From: Acidobacteriota bacterium
GTDB lineage: Bacteria; Acidobacteriota; Terriglobia; Terriglobales; SCQP01
Direction: 5' to 3'
Length of the DNA stretch: 64,000 nucleotides
NCBI GenBank assembly: GCA_004299485.1
Contig: SCQP01000020.1
Coordinates: forward strand, 62,001 to 126,000
The position numbers and the translations under genes are program-made. This document shows, in pieces, positions 45,342 to 53,351 of this stretch; positions within the stretch are counted from its first letter, which is position 1, and each line of letters starts with the position of its first letter. Below the pieces are notes generated by a model. It was not told where the DNA came from and did no database searches. It was given only the letters and a program-made list of their open reading frames with translations.

Positions 45342-45527
45342 TTACGCGCTTGGCTTCTTGAAACGCGCCGACGCGGCGCCCCAGGCGATGCCGAAGCAGA
45401 TGCCGACGATCACCAGGCCGAAGATCTGCTGCGTGCCGAAGGCACCGGTGCGGAAGCGCGGAATGAACTCCGCCAGGCCAATCACGCCGATGGCCAGCGG
45501 CAGCAGGATGGCCCACCAACTCTTCAT
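45342..45527 (-). CDS. small two-helix membrane protein
   Basis: The 61-residue product is nearly all membrane: WWAILLPLAIGVIGLAEFIP and IFGLVIVGICFGIAWGAA, with a basic end (RFKKPSA). Its ATG shares one base with the stop of the ClC channel gene (TGATG), so it is translationally coupled to it. It could be an accessory peptide of the channel; I know no such family. Confidence 0.65.
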   Translation of the reverse strand: MKSWWAILLPLAIGVIGLAEFIPRFRTGAFGTQQIFGLVIVGICFGIAWGAASARFKKPSA

Positions 45528-47287
45528 CAGGAACTCTGATTTCTATGGTACGCCGCCAGCGCGTCGGTGAGCGTGAGCACGCCCAGGAGCAGGCCGTTGG
45601 CGCGATGAATGACCGGCAGGAGCGGCTCGTCGCCGGCTTCGCGCAAGAAGGTCTCGAGCGGCTGGTCGGGATAGAGCACCGGCAGGCGCCACTCCGGCTG
45701 CAGGACTTCGAGCAGCGGCCGCTCCTCTTCGGCGCGGACCACCAGCGGCGCCAGCATGTCGAGCGTGACGCCGTACCAGGCGCTGCGGCCACCATCCACC
45801 AGCACGAATTTGCGCGGCGCGGTTTGCGCTTTCAGCCAAGCCTCACGCACGGGCCGGGCGGCGTCGACCACTGGTGGCGCCAGCCTGCCGCCGCCGTACG
45901 GCGAGCGCATGGCATCCTCGACGTGCAGCACTTCTTCCTCACGCCGTTCTTCCATCGAGGGCAGAGTGATGCCGTCCTGCTGGGTCAGCAGCTCGAAGAT
46001 GGGCGTGGGCTGCCAACGGCGGGAAATATAGTACGCGATGGCGTTGGAGATGATCAGAGGCAGCACAATATCGTAGCTGCCGGAGACCTCTACCACCAGA
46101 AACACTGAGGTCATGGGGGCGCGCAGGATGCCGGCAAAGGCCGTGCCCATGCCCACGAGAGCGTACACGCCCATCGGAGCGGTCAGACGCGGTAGCAGTA
46201 GGTGCTCGACCCCGCCGACCGCGCCCCCCATCATGGCGCCGATGAACAGGGTGGGGGCGAACATGCCGCCAGGCGTACCGCTGGAAAATGACAGCGCAGT
46301 GGCGCCAATTTTGAGCAGCGACAGGATCGCCAACGTCGGCCAGAGGTACGAGCCGCCCATGGCGCTATTGATGGCGCCGTAGCCCGCGCCCATGACCTGC
46401 GGATACCAGATGCCGATCACGCCAATGACCAGCCCGGCCAGTGCGGGGTGGAAGTACTTGGATCGCCGCGAGGCGCCCCGGAAGCGGGGCCGCAAGGACG
46501 CCACCAGCTTGACGAAGAGCAGCGAGGCAAAGCCACCGATGACGCCCAGCACCGCATAGGCAGCGAGTTCGGAGGGGTGCTTCAGTTCAAACGGCGGCGC
46601 CTGGAACAGGGGATGATCGCCGAAGAACGCGCGCGCCACCACGGTGCTCGAAACCGCGGCCAGCACCACGGCGCCGATGACGCCCGAGCTCCAGCGGCCG
46701 ATGACCTCCTCGATGGTGAACAGCATCGCGGCGATCGGGGCATTGAACGCCGCCGCCAGTCCGGCGGCAGCACCGAGCGGCGCCAGCAAGCGTTGCTTGG
46801 AGCGCGACAACCGCAGCCGCCGGCCGAGCAGTGAGGCTAGGCCCGCCCCGATCTGGATGGAAGGATCTTCCGGCCCTAGCGATTGCCCGGTTCCGATGGC
46901 GATGGCTGAGGTAATGAACTTGCCCACCACGGTCCGGAACGAGATGTAGCCGTCGTAGATGTACAGCGCCGCTTTGGTCTGGTTGACGCCGCTGCCGCGC
47001 GCCCCGGAGAAATAGCGGATTACCAGAAACGCAACTACCAGTCCGCCCGCAACCGGCACCGCAATCTCGCGCCACAGCGGCCTCTGCGCGACGGGCAGCA
47101 GCACGTGCGCGGTGATCGCATCGATCGAGAGGCGGAAGGCCACCACTGCCAGTCCGGTGATGATGCCGATGAAGATGGCGAGGCCGAAATAGAGCCGGTC
47201 GGAGCGCAGGAATTTCCCCAGCCACGGCCATCCGGCGTGGTGGTGGCTGCGGGCGGCGGCATTGGTTGCCGCCTGCGCTACCGGCAT
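45527..47287 (-). CDS. ClC-family chloride channel/antiporter with CBS pair
   Basis: The 586-residue protein has about 10-11 membrane helices (about 30-435) and two C-terminal CBS domains (about 455-586). Selectivity-filter landmarks: ARGSGVNQTKAAL (GSGIP region), SLGPEDPSIQIGAG (GREGP region, the gating Glu is kept), GTPGGMFAPTLFIGA (GxFxP) and a late ALVGMGTAFAGILRAP. It moves chloride (or a related anion) across the inner membrane, as channel or Cl-/H+ exchanger. CBS domains may sense adenine nucleotides. It is followed by the coupled two-helix protein. No fluoride riboswitch was recognised and it is not a Fluc/ClC-F type by the filter motif. Confidence 0.88.
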   Translation of the reverse strand: MPVAQAATNAAARSHHHAGWPWLGKFLRSDRLYFGLAIFIGIITGLAVVAFRLSIDAITAHVLLPVAQRPLWREIAVPVAGGLVVAFLVIRYFSGARGSGVNQTKAALYIYDGYISFRTVVGKFITSAIAIGTGQSLGPEDPSIQIGAGLASLLGRRLRLSRSKQRLLAPLGAAAGLAAAFNAPIAAMLFTIEEVIGRWSSGVIGAVVLAAVSSTVVARAFFGDHPLFQAPPFELKHPSELAAYAVLGVIGGFASLLFVKLVASLRPRFRGASRRSKYFHPALAGLVIGVIGIWYPQVMGAGYGAINSAMGGSYLWPTLAILSLLKIGATALSFSSGTPGGMFAPTLFIGAMMGGAVGGVEHLLLPRLTAPMGVYALVGMGTAFAGILRAPMTSVFLVVEVSGSYDIVLPLIISNAIAYYISRRWQPTPIFELLTQQDGITLPSMEERREEEVLHVEDAMRSPYGGGRLAPPVVDAARPVREAWLKAQTAPRKFVLVDGGRSAWYGVTLDMLAPLVVRAEEERPLLEVLQPEWRLPVLYPDQPLETFLREAGDEPLLPVIHRANGLLLGVLTLTDALAAYHRNQSS

Positions 47288-47314
47288 GGGTCTGCGATCT
47301 GCAATACCTGTTGA

Positions 47315-47750
47315 TTATGCCAAAAGCCGTGCCGCCAGCCCCAGTGCCAGGGCGGCTTCGTACTGGCGGCGATCGGCGGTGAGAAAGGGAGCGGCTCTGG
47401 CCAACCGTTCGCGACGAGCACGGCAGTGCCGAGATGAATGGCGTCCAGCGCTCGTACTCGCTGTTGCTCGGCAATCGATTCTGCCTGTGCCAACGCCGCA
47501 ACGTCCACATCCACCAGCAACCAACCGTTCTGGTCCTCGGTAACCCGGCGCCGGGCAGTTGACCACGCCTGTGCACTCAAGGTGCCGTCCTCTCGCCGCC
47601 GCCGCAGGGCGCCGGTTAGCTCGACGGTGAGGATGCGGGCGGAACGATGCTGAACTGCCTGGCCCAAATCAATGCTCTTGCTGATCCCGGCTCGTCAAAG
47701 TAGGCGCACAGCAGCGCACTGGTATCCCAAAAGGCCGGTGCGCTATACAC
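47315..47750 (-). pseudogene. PIN-domain toxin broken by two frameshifts
   Basis: Three frames are needed. The first starts at GTG 47750 and reads APAFWDTSALLCAYFDEPGS (first PIN Asp). The second (to about 47400) reads RILTVELTGALRRRRED and RALDAIHLGTAVLVAN (Asp in LDAIHLG). The third reads RAAPFLTADRRQYEAALALG (Asp in LTAD) and stops at 47315. Together they make a full PIN toxin of about 140 residues, but no single frame does. It overlaps the remnant antitoxin by 8 bp as intact modules do. This is a decayed toxin-antitoxin pair. Confidence 0.7.
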
Positions 47751-47914
47751 GATCTTCGCGAACTTCCATCAGAGTTTCAACGATGGACGGGCCGCCCCGC
47801 AGCTTGACCGCTTCCAGTGGCTGTGATCCATCGGACGGCGTGAACCTCTTTGACTAACGTGCCCTTCCGCCACCGCGAGAAATTCTGGTTGGCCTCCTTG
47901 AGCCCCATCTTCAT
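47743..47914 (-). pseudogene. Phd-type antitoxin with internal deletion
   Basis: From ATG 47914 one reads MKMGLKEANQNFSRWRKG, the Phd/YefM start, then sense is lost. In another frame the end reads SQPLEAVKLRGGPSIVETL and MEVREDRV, stopping at 47743-47745, the usual toxin-binding tail of these antitoxins. The centre of the Phd domain (about 25 residues) is missing. TATCCT lies 6 bases before the ATG (47921-47926), still in the leaderless arrangement. Confidence 0.65.
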
Positions 47915-47945
47915 GTAGCTAGGATACTGCTTGTTTCTGCGTCGA

Positions 47946-47977
47946 CAAAAAACGGGGCCGGATGGCTCCGGCCCCGT
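47946..47977 (-). terminator. intrinsic terminator of the S10 peptidase gene
   Basis: Read on the minus strand, ACGGGGCCGGA pairs perfectly over 11 bp with TCCGGCCCCGT around a 4-base loop and is followed by six T residues (47951-47946). It lies about 25 bp after the peptidase stop. A textbook rho-independent terminator. Confidence 0.9.
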
Positions 47978-48001
47978 CGGTATACGCGAGTGATGCTGTG
48001 T

Positions 48002-49555
48002 TTAGGGCCGGCCAGCGAGCGCTTTTTGGTAGAAGGTGCGCAGGTCGTTGCGCATTTTGATGCTGGCCTTGGTGTCGATGTAGATCATGTGGCCGCTCTG
48101 GTAATGGCCGGTCATGATGTCATTCGCCCGCGCTTGCGGTGAGACCTTCATGTGGGACAGCATCCATTCCACCGCGCCGTAGACGGTGGCGAAGTCGTAG
48201 TAACCCATGGCCACAAACAGCTTCAGGTCGGAATTGCGGTCGAAGGCGTCCTCCAGATTGGTGACGGTGTTGTACTCCCCCGACCAACGGCCGATGCCGC
48301 CGCCGAGCACGTAGTAGATGTCCGGATCCTTCCAGTTCAGATCGTGCCGCATGTAGTTCTCAAACGCGGTCAGGAAGGAGTTCTCGATGTTGGCGTCGCT
48401 GATGTCGAAGGGCGTGCGCTGCGCGCCGCCATCGGGCAGGTAGCCGGCGAAGCGGCTATCGAGACGGCCGGTCATCTCATGCTGGCCGCGCAGCAGTTCG
48501 GTCGAAAACTGGCCAAGATCGATGCGCAGATTGTTCTGGTCGAGAAAGCTCACTGGCAAGCCGATGAAGTCGTGCAGGTCGTTCAGTACCTTGGTGCGTT
48601 GCGCCGGGGTCATGTTGGCGCCATCGTAGAGCGCCTGCATGTATTCATGGCTGGCAAAGTTGATGGCGGCCTTCGACATCTGATCGGCGGTCAGCTTTTG
48701 CAGATTGGGCGACACCTTGTGGTGATACCACGCCGTCATTGCCTGGGTCGGCAGGGCATTGACGTAACGTAGCGGCCCGGCGTGCGATGCGGAGGAGATG
48801 ATGGTGGATTGCAGAATCACGCCCGTGACCGGGATGTCGTGGTCGGTGAGATAACCGGCCAGGCCAGCCGAGCGCGTGGTGCCGTAGCTTTCGCCGTAAA
48901 GGAACAGGGGCGAGTTCCAGCGGTCGTACACGTTATTGAAGGAGCGGATGAACTCGCCGAAGGCGGCGATGTCATTCTCAACGCCCCAGAAATCGGCGCC
49001 ATTTTCGGGCTTGGTGGGCCGGCTCCAGCCTGTACCCATGGCGTTGATGAAGCACAGGTCGGATTGGTCGAGCAGCGTATCGGGGTTGGGGACCACGGTG
49101 TAGGGCGGCTTGGAAAGTCCGTTTGGCTCCAGCTTGATCTTCACCGGCGCGTACGAGCCCAGATGCAGCCAGATCGAACCTGAGCCGGGGCCGCCATTGT
49201 AAAGATAGGTGATCGCCCGGTTCTGCAGATTCGACACGCCATCCTTGGCGTAGTAGGTGTAGTTGAGATAGCCCTCAACCACTTGCGTGGTGGCGTTCTT
49301 GATCGGAATGAAGCCCACCGTGGCGGTGTAGTTCAGCGTCTGGCCGTTGATCTGGATGGAATGGTGCGTGACGACCGGCGGCTCGCCCGCTCCCCAAATC
49401 ACCACGGGTCGGTTCACTTTGACGTTCGGTTCGTAGCGGAACCAGTCGTTGGGATGCGGGTTCGGCGTTGGGCGCCGGAACTGCGCCGCCGCGCCGGTGA
49501 TAAGGCCGAGCGCCAGTGCCGGCGCCAGCCAGTAAAACTGCCTCCATCTCGTCAT
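48002..49555 (-). CDS. secreted S10-family serine carboxypeptidase
   Basis: The 517-residue product has a signal peptide (FYWLAPALALGLITGAAAQ) and the S10 landmarks: YLYNGGPGSGSIWLHLGSY (oxyanion-hole region), SDLCFINAMGTGWSRP, the nucleophile Ser in FLYGESYGTTRSAGLAGYL and, near the end, the Asp (LFVAMGYYDFAT) and His (GHYQSGHMIYID) of the triad. It would remove C-terminal residues from peptides outside the cytoplasm. AGGAG precedes the ATG by 9 bases, a conventional start. A strong terminator follows. Bacterial S10 peptidases like this are common in acidobacteria and xanthomonads. Confidence 0.9.
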   Translation of the reverse strand: MTRWRQFYWLAPALALGLITGAAAQFRRPTPNPHPNDWFRYEPNVKVNRPVVIWGAGEPPVVTHHSIQINGQTLNYTATVGFIPIKNATTQVVEGYLNYTYYAKDGVSNLQNRAITYLYNGGPGSGSIWLHLGSYAPVKIKLEPNGLSKPPYTVVPNPDTLLDQSDLCFINAMGTGWSRPTKPENGADFWGVENDIAAFGEFIRSFNNVYDRWNSPLFLYGESYGTTRSAGLAGYLTDHDIPVTGVILQSTIISSASHAGPLRYVNALPTQAMTAWYHHKVSPNLQKLTADQMSKAAINFASHEYMQALYDGANMTPAQRTKVLNDLHDFIGLPVSFLDQNNLRIDLGQFSTELLRGQHEMTGRLDSRFAGYLPDGGAQRTPFDISDANIENSFLTAFENYMRHDLNWKDPDIYYVLGGGIGRWSGEYNTVTNLEDAFDRNSDLKLFVAMGYYDFATVYGAVEWMLSHMKVSPQARANDIMTGHYQSGHMIYIDTKASIKMRNDLRTFYQKALAGRP

Positions 49556-49657
49556 GATGCTTTTCTCCTGTAATGATTTCTATAGCCGAGAGCCCTGAAG
49601 GGGCATCGTACACTGCTTTCGGCCCGCGGCGGAAGCAAAAAGGCCATGTTCACCGGG

Positions 49658-52636
49658 TCATGGCTGTTGGCAGGTCACCCGCGGCACGGCGGCGCGATGG
49701 GGCGCAAGCGATGTCCATGCTTGCAACGAGTGCTGGAGCTCGTGGCAGAGCCGCTGATAATGGTCCTCCATAGTCGCGGTGGGTGCGTCGTCGCTGAGCT
49801 CGATGAGGGTAATGAGATTGCCCAATTGCGTGTTCAAGCGGCGGAAGCTGGCCGGGCCTGCGGGCGCGGCGGCGTGGCGGCGGAAGCGCTGTCGACCGCT
49901 GGCGCGGAGGGCGGTGAGCTGCTGCTGTTGCGCGGCGCTGAGGTTGGGGATCTCGGCCGTCTGGACCTGCTGCGCTGCCGCATAGCTGGCCTGCATCGCG
50001 GCGGTGAGGGCGAGGCCGAGATCGCGCTGTTGCGCCAAGCCTGCGGCGGACGTGGTGATGCGCGGGTCCATGGTCACGGTCAGCGGCTGCCGGTAGACGC
50101 GGCCGTCCACATCCAGCCGCAGCTCGTACCGGCCCGGCGTTACGAACGGCCCGCGCGGGTCGGTCGGAGTCTGATGGATGAGGGCAGCGATAGGCTGCGA
50201 GTGTTCGAACGCTGGGGGCGGCGCGTAGCGCAGATCCCAGGTGACGCGGTGCATGCCGGCCGCGGTGGGCAAGGGGTGGGATTGCGCCAGCCAGTAATTG
50301 GGGATTTCCAGTTGCGGCGGCTGCTGCGGCGCGGGCAGGGTGCTGGTCAGGGTGCGCACAAGCTGGCCGGTGTTGTCGTAAATGCTGAGAGTGATCTGGC
50401 GTGCGCGCGCAGCGAGGTAGTAGTTGAGAATTGCCCCTGCGGGCGGGTTCGTGCCGGTGGCCATTTCGGGTGGAAAGGGTGTGTCGTAGTTCACGTCGGG
50501 CTGCACGCGGATCGCCACCTCCGGCGCGAGGAGCCGGGTGGCATCGTTCGAGGGAGCGCGTGCCAGCGCGCGCAGGGGACTCAGGTCGTCCAGAATCCAG
50601 AGGGCGCGGCCGTAGGTTCCCGCGACGAGATCGTTGCTGTAGTCCACCAGATCGCGCACGGCGACGTTGGGTAGGTTGAGTAGCAGCGGCTGCCAGTGAT
50701 CGCCGTCGTTGAAGGAGACGAAGACGCCGTGTTCGGTGCCGGCGAACAATAGGCCCGGCTGCTTGGGGTCGGAGCGCACCACGTGTACAAAGTCGCCGCC
50801 GGGAATGCCAGAGGTGATCCGGGCCCAGTTTTTGCCGGTGTCGCGTGTGCGATAGATATAGGGCGCAAAGTCGTTTGCTCGATGGCGGTCGAAGACGGCA
50901 TAGGCCGTCGCAGGCGCTTGCAGTGAGGGCTCAATCATCGCAATCGCAGTGCGCTCCGGGATTGCTGCCGGGGTTACGTTGGTCCAGTCCTTGCCATCGC
51001 GCGTCGTCTCCACGCGCCCATCCGAGGTGCCCACCCACAGGACCGCTGCGTTCACCGGCGATGGTGCCAGTGCGGTAATCGCGGCACGGCCGCCACCGGT
51101 CAGGTCCGGGCTGATCCGCGCCCAATGCAAGCCGCGATCCTGCGTCTCCAGCACTGCCTGCGCGCCCAGATAGAAATCGCGCGGGTTCTCGGGCGACTCG
51201 GCCTGCGGACTGGTGGCGTAGCGCAGCAGCATACCGCCCAACTCGGCGGGCGGGCTGATATCGAGAATCTGCTTCGTCTTCCAGTCGTAGCGGTTCAAGG
51301 CTGCGCCGCCGCCGGTCGCGTAGACGTAATTGGGGTCGCTGAGGTCGGGATGAATATAGCCGAACTCATACGCGCCCACCGACGGGCGCCAGTCCATAAA
51401 TGTGGTTTCGCCAAAGGCGCCGCGGCTGCGCACCGCGGCCGAGCCGGAATCCTGCTGCGTGCCATAGATCCAGAAGGGAAAGCGGTGGTCGACGGCGATG
51501 TGGTAGAACTGGCCGTTGGGCAGGTTGTACCACCCCAGGCTCCATTGCTTGCCGCCGTTGAGCGAAAAGGTGACGCCCTGATCGACGCCGAGAATCATGC
51601 GTTGGCCGTTCGTTGGGTCGATCCACATCTCATGATAATCATCCCCGCCGGGCGCGCCCTTCCAGGCAATGAACGTGTGACCGCCATCCGTCGAGCGATA
51701 GGCGCAGGTCTGCATGACGTAAACCACGTTGGAATTGTCCGGTGCGACATAGACCCTGCTGAAGTAGCCGTTGCCGACGATGCGCGGGTCGTCGGTGGCG
51801 CGCGACCAATTTGCGCCGGCATCGTCGGAGCGATAGAGCCCCGCGGTCGTAATCGCGAAGACCCGCTCCCCCTGTGTATGCCCGGCGACAGCGAGGCCGA
51901 TCCGGCCACGCAACCCGGGCAGGCCATGGCCGCTGATTTCGCTCCAACGCTGGCCCGCATCGGTTGACTTGAAGATGCACGCATCGCCCTCCGGCGCGCC
52001 CGGCGCGTGGGGCTCGAAGGCCGCGAACATCTCCGGAAAATTCTGTGGATCGGCCACCAGGTCAATTGCTCCTGCGGTCGGCCCCTCATACAGGACCTTG
52101 CGCCAGGTGGCACCGCCGTCGGTCGAGCGGTAAATTCCGCGCTCAGCGTTCGGTGCAAAGGTGTGTCCCAGGGCCGCCACGAGCACCAGGTTCGGATCGC
52201 GCGGGGCAATTAAGATGGCGCTGATATGGTGGGTGTTGTCCAGTCCCAGGTGCTTCCAGGTTTTGCCGGCATCGGTGGACTTGTAAACGCCGTCGCCTTC
52301 GTTGACCGAGCCGCCCACATTGACCACGTCGCCCGTGCCGACATAAATAATGTTGGGGTTGGAGGGCGCAACCGCGATGGCGCCAATCGAACTCACCGGC
52401 TCGTGATCAAAAATTGGCGTCCAGACCGTGCCGCCGCTGGTGGTTTTGAAGACGCCGCCTTCGGGGTTGCCTTCATAGTAGGTTGAGGCATCGGCGGGTA
52501 CACCGGCTACGGCGGACACGCGCCCGGCGCGGAACGGCCCCACCAGCCGCCAGCGCATCGCCGCAAACTGATTCGGATTGACTTGCGCAAACGCCGTGCA
52601 GGCGAAACATGTGACTACCAGGGCTATCTTCCGCAT
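49658..52636 (-). CDS. secreted sortilin/BNR-repeat propeller protein
   Basis: The 992-residue product has a signal peptide (MRKIALVVTCFACTAFAQ) and a ten-bladed type propeller with many BNR/VPS10-like Asp-box motifs: STDAGKTWKHLGL, STDGGATWRKVLY, STDAGQRWSEIS, RSDDAGANWSRA, RSTDGGHTFIAW, TRDGKDWTNVT and RTRDTGKNWARI. The last quarter (about 700-990) is a beta-sandwich and helical region found in acidobacterial 'glycosyl hydrolase' annotations of this class. Sialidase-type Asp boxes are structural, so enzyme activity is not shown. It may bind or process glycans or peptides outside the cell. The ATG at 52636, not an earlier one, gives the signal peptide and has TATGCT 6 bases upstream. Confidence 0.85.
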   Translation of the reverse strand: MRKIALVVTCFACTAFAQVNPNQFAAMRWRLVGPFRAGRVSAVAGVPADASTYYEGNPEGGVFKTTSGGTVWTPIFDHEPVSSIGAIAVAPSNPNIIYVGTGDVVNVGGSVNEGDGVYKSTDAGKTWKHLGLDNTHHISAILIAPRDPNLVLVAALGHTFAPNAERGIYRSTDGGATWRKVLYEGPTAGAIDLVADPQNFPEMFAAFEPHAPGAPEGDACIFKSTDAGQRWSEISGHGLPGLRGRIGLAVAGHTQGERVFAITTAGLYRSDDAGANWSRATDDPRIVGNGYFSRVYVAPDNSNVVYVMQTCAYRSTDGGHTFIAWKGAPGGDDYHEMWIDPTNGQRMILGVDQGVTFSLNGGKQWSLGWYNLPNGQFYHIAVDHRFPFWIYGTQQDSGSAAVRSRGAFGETTFMDWRPSVGAYEFGYIHPDLSDPNYVYATGGGAALNRYDWKTKQILDISPPAELGGMLLRYATSPQAESPENPRDFYLGAQAVLETQDRGLHWARISPDLTGGGRAAITALAPSPVNAAVLWVGTSDGRVETTRDGKDWTNVTPAAIPERTAIAMIEPSLQAPATAYAVFDRHRANDFAPYIYRTRDTGKNWARITSGIPGGDFVHVVRSDPKQPGLLFAGTEHGVFVSFNDGDHWQPLLLNLPNVAVRDLVDYSNDLVAGTYGRALWILDDLSPLRALARAPSNDATRLLAPEVAIRVQPDVNYDTPFPPEMATGTNPPAGAILNYYLAARARQITLSIYDNTGQLVRTLTSTLPAPQQPPQLEIPNYWLAQSHPLPTAAGMHRVTWDLRYAPPPAFEHSQPIAALIHQTPTDPRGPFVTPGRYELRLDVDGRVYRQPLTVTMDPRITTSAAGLAQQRDLGLALTAAMQASYAAAQQVQTAEIPNLSAAQQQQLTALRASGRQRFRRHAAAPAGPASFRRLNTQLGNLITLIELSDDAPTATMEDHYQRLCHELQHSLQAWTSLAPHRAAVPRVTCQQP

Positions 52637-52642
52637 AGCCCG

Positions 52643-52648
52643 AGCATA
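52643..52648 (-). promoter_or_regulatory. -10-like box for a leaderless BNR-protein transcript
   Basis: TATGCT on the minus strand, 6 bases before the ATG at 52636. No Shine-Dalgarno is visible. The box sits in the 25-bp gap after the PIN toxin gene. Confidence 0.4.
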
Positions 52649-52661
52649 CAGGCCCCCTGGC

Positions 52662-53099
52662 TCAGGGGGCCAGCACTTCCGCAACGCCCTCGGCTCCCAG
52701 CGCCTCCAGCCGCCGGTCGAAGGTCAGCAGCCGCCCGCCCTTGCGCCGCGCCAGTTCCAGCAGATAGGCGTCGTTCACCCGGCGGTGTCCCATCACGCGC
52801 TCGAAAGCTCGATGACGACTGGCATCGCCCACGTCCGGCAGGTCAGACCAGTACCGATGGCGTGGATCGGCCGTCATGCTGCCCAGGACGCCCAAGGCCG
52901 TAGGGGCTGATTGCGGCAGGCCCACGACCGCAGCCACCATCGACAGCCGCACAAACGCCAGTTCTGTAATGGCACACGTAACCCAAATCTGACCGGTGAG
53001 TGCTGCCTCGGCGGCGAGGTGAAATTGATGGCTTGGCCACGCGAGCGCCAGCAGCACGTTCACGTCCAGCAGCAGCGGATCGCTAGTAGCCTTCATCAT
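52662..53099 (-). CDS. PIN-domain toxin (VapC-type)
   Basis: A 145-residue PIN protein: DPLLLDVNVLLALAWPSHQFH (first Asp, DVNVLLAL class), CAITELAFVRLS (Glu), RRVNDAYLLELARRKGG (Asp) and LLTFDRRLEAL (last Asp). The DVNVLLAL...TFD form belongs to the VapC/Mtb-like subgroup. Two ATGs stand in tandem (53099 and 53096); both overlap the end of the antitoxin gene, by 17 or 14 bp. Third intact PIN toxin of the window. Confidence 0.87.
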   Translation of the reverse strand: MMKATSDPLLLDVNVLLALAWPSHQFHLAAEAALTGQIWVTCAITELAFVRLSMVAAVVGLPQSAPTALGVLGSMTADPRHRYWSDLPDVGDASRHRAFERVMGHRRVNDAYLLELARRKGGRLLTFDRRLEALGAEGVAEVLAP

Positions 53100-53328
53100 C
53101 CAGATAGCGCTCGATCCGGCTCGCGGGGATGATTGGCGCGTCTGGAGGTACATCAAAGGTCGGCCACTTCCATTCCCCCGGCTTGCGCTTTTTCGGCGCC
53201 GCCGGCTGCTGCTTAATTCCGCGCCGCGCCAGCTCGGAGAGCACCTTGCCCAGCCTCTTGCCGGAGGCGCGCGACAGGTGCATGGCGGCTTCGTATACGT
53301 CCTGGTCCAGCGTTACCGTCGTCCTCAT
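53083..53328 (-). CDS. ribbon-helix-helix antitoxin (VapB-type)
   Basis: The 81-residue protein starts MRTTVTLDQDVYEAAMHLS and continues GKRLGKVLSELARRG, a ribbon-helix-helix DNA-binding domain, then a proline/lysine linker and a C-terminal toxin-binding arm (PASRIERYLDDEGY). I prefer ATG 53328 over an earlier start at 53385 because it begins the RHH strand exactly and a TATCAT box lies 6 bases upstream. It is divergent from an M28 peptidase gene, sharing its promoter region. Confidence 0.87.
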   Translation of the reverse strand: MRTTVTLDQDVYEAAMHLSRASGKRLGKVLSELARRGIKQQPAAPKKRKPGEWKWPTFDVPPDAPIIPASRIERYLDDEGY

Positions 53329-53334
53329 GATGTA

Positions 53335-53344
53335 ATGATACACT
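53335..53344. promoter_or_regulatory. overlapping divergent -10 boxes (antitoxin / M28 peptidase)
   Basis: Minus-strand TATCAT (53340-53335) lies 6 bases before the antitoxin ATG; plus-strand TACACT (53339-53344) lies 7 bases before ATG 53352 of the peptidase. The hexamers share 2 bp. The two start codons are only 23 bp apart, so both mRNAs should be leaderless and the two promoters cannot be occupied at once. Confidence 0.5.
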
Positions 53345-53351
53345 GATGCAC

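Noticed and set aside
46900-47290. Fluoride-type ClC with riboswitch
   Set aside because: The filter motif is GSGVN/GPEDP as in ordinary Cl- channels, and no fluoride riboswitch signature precedes the gene.
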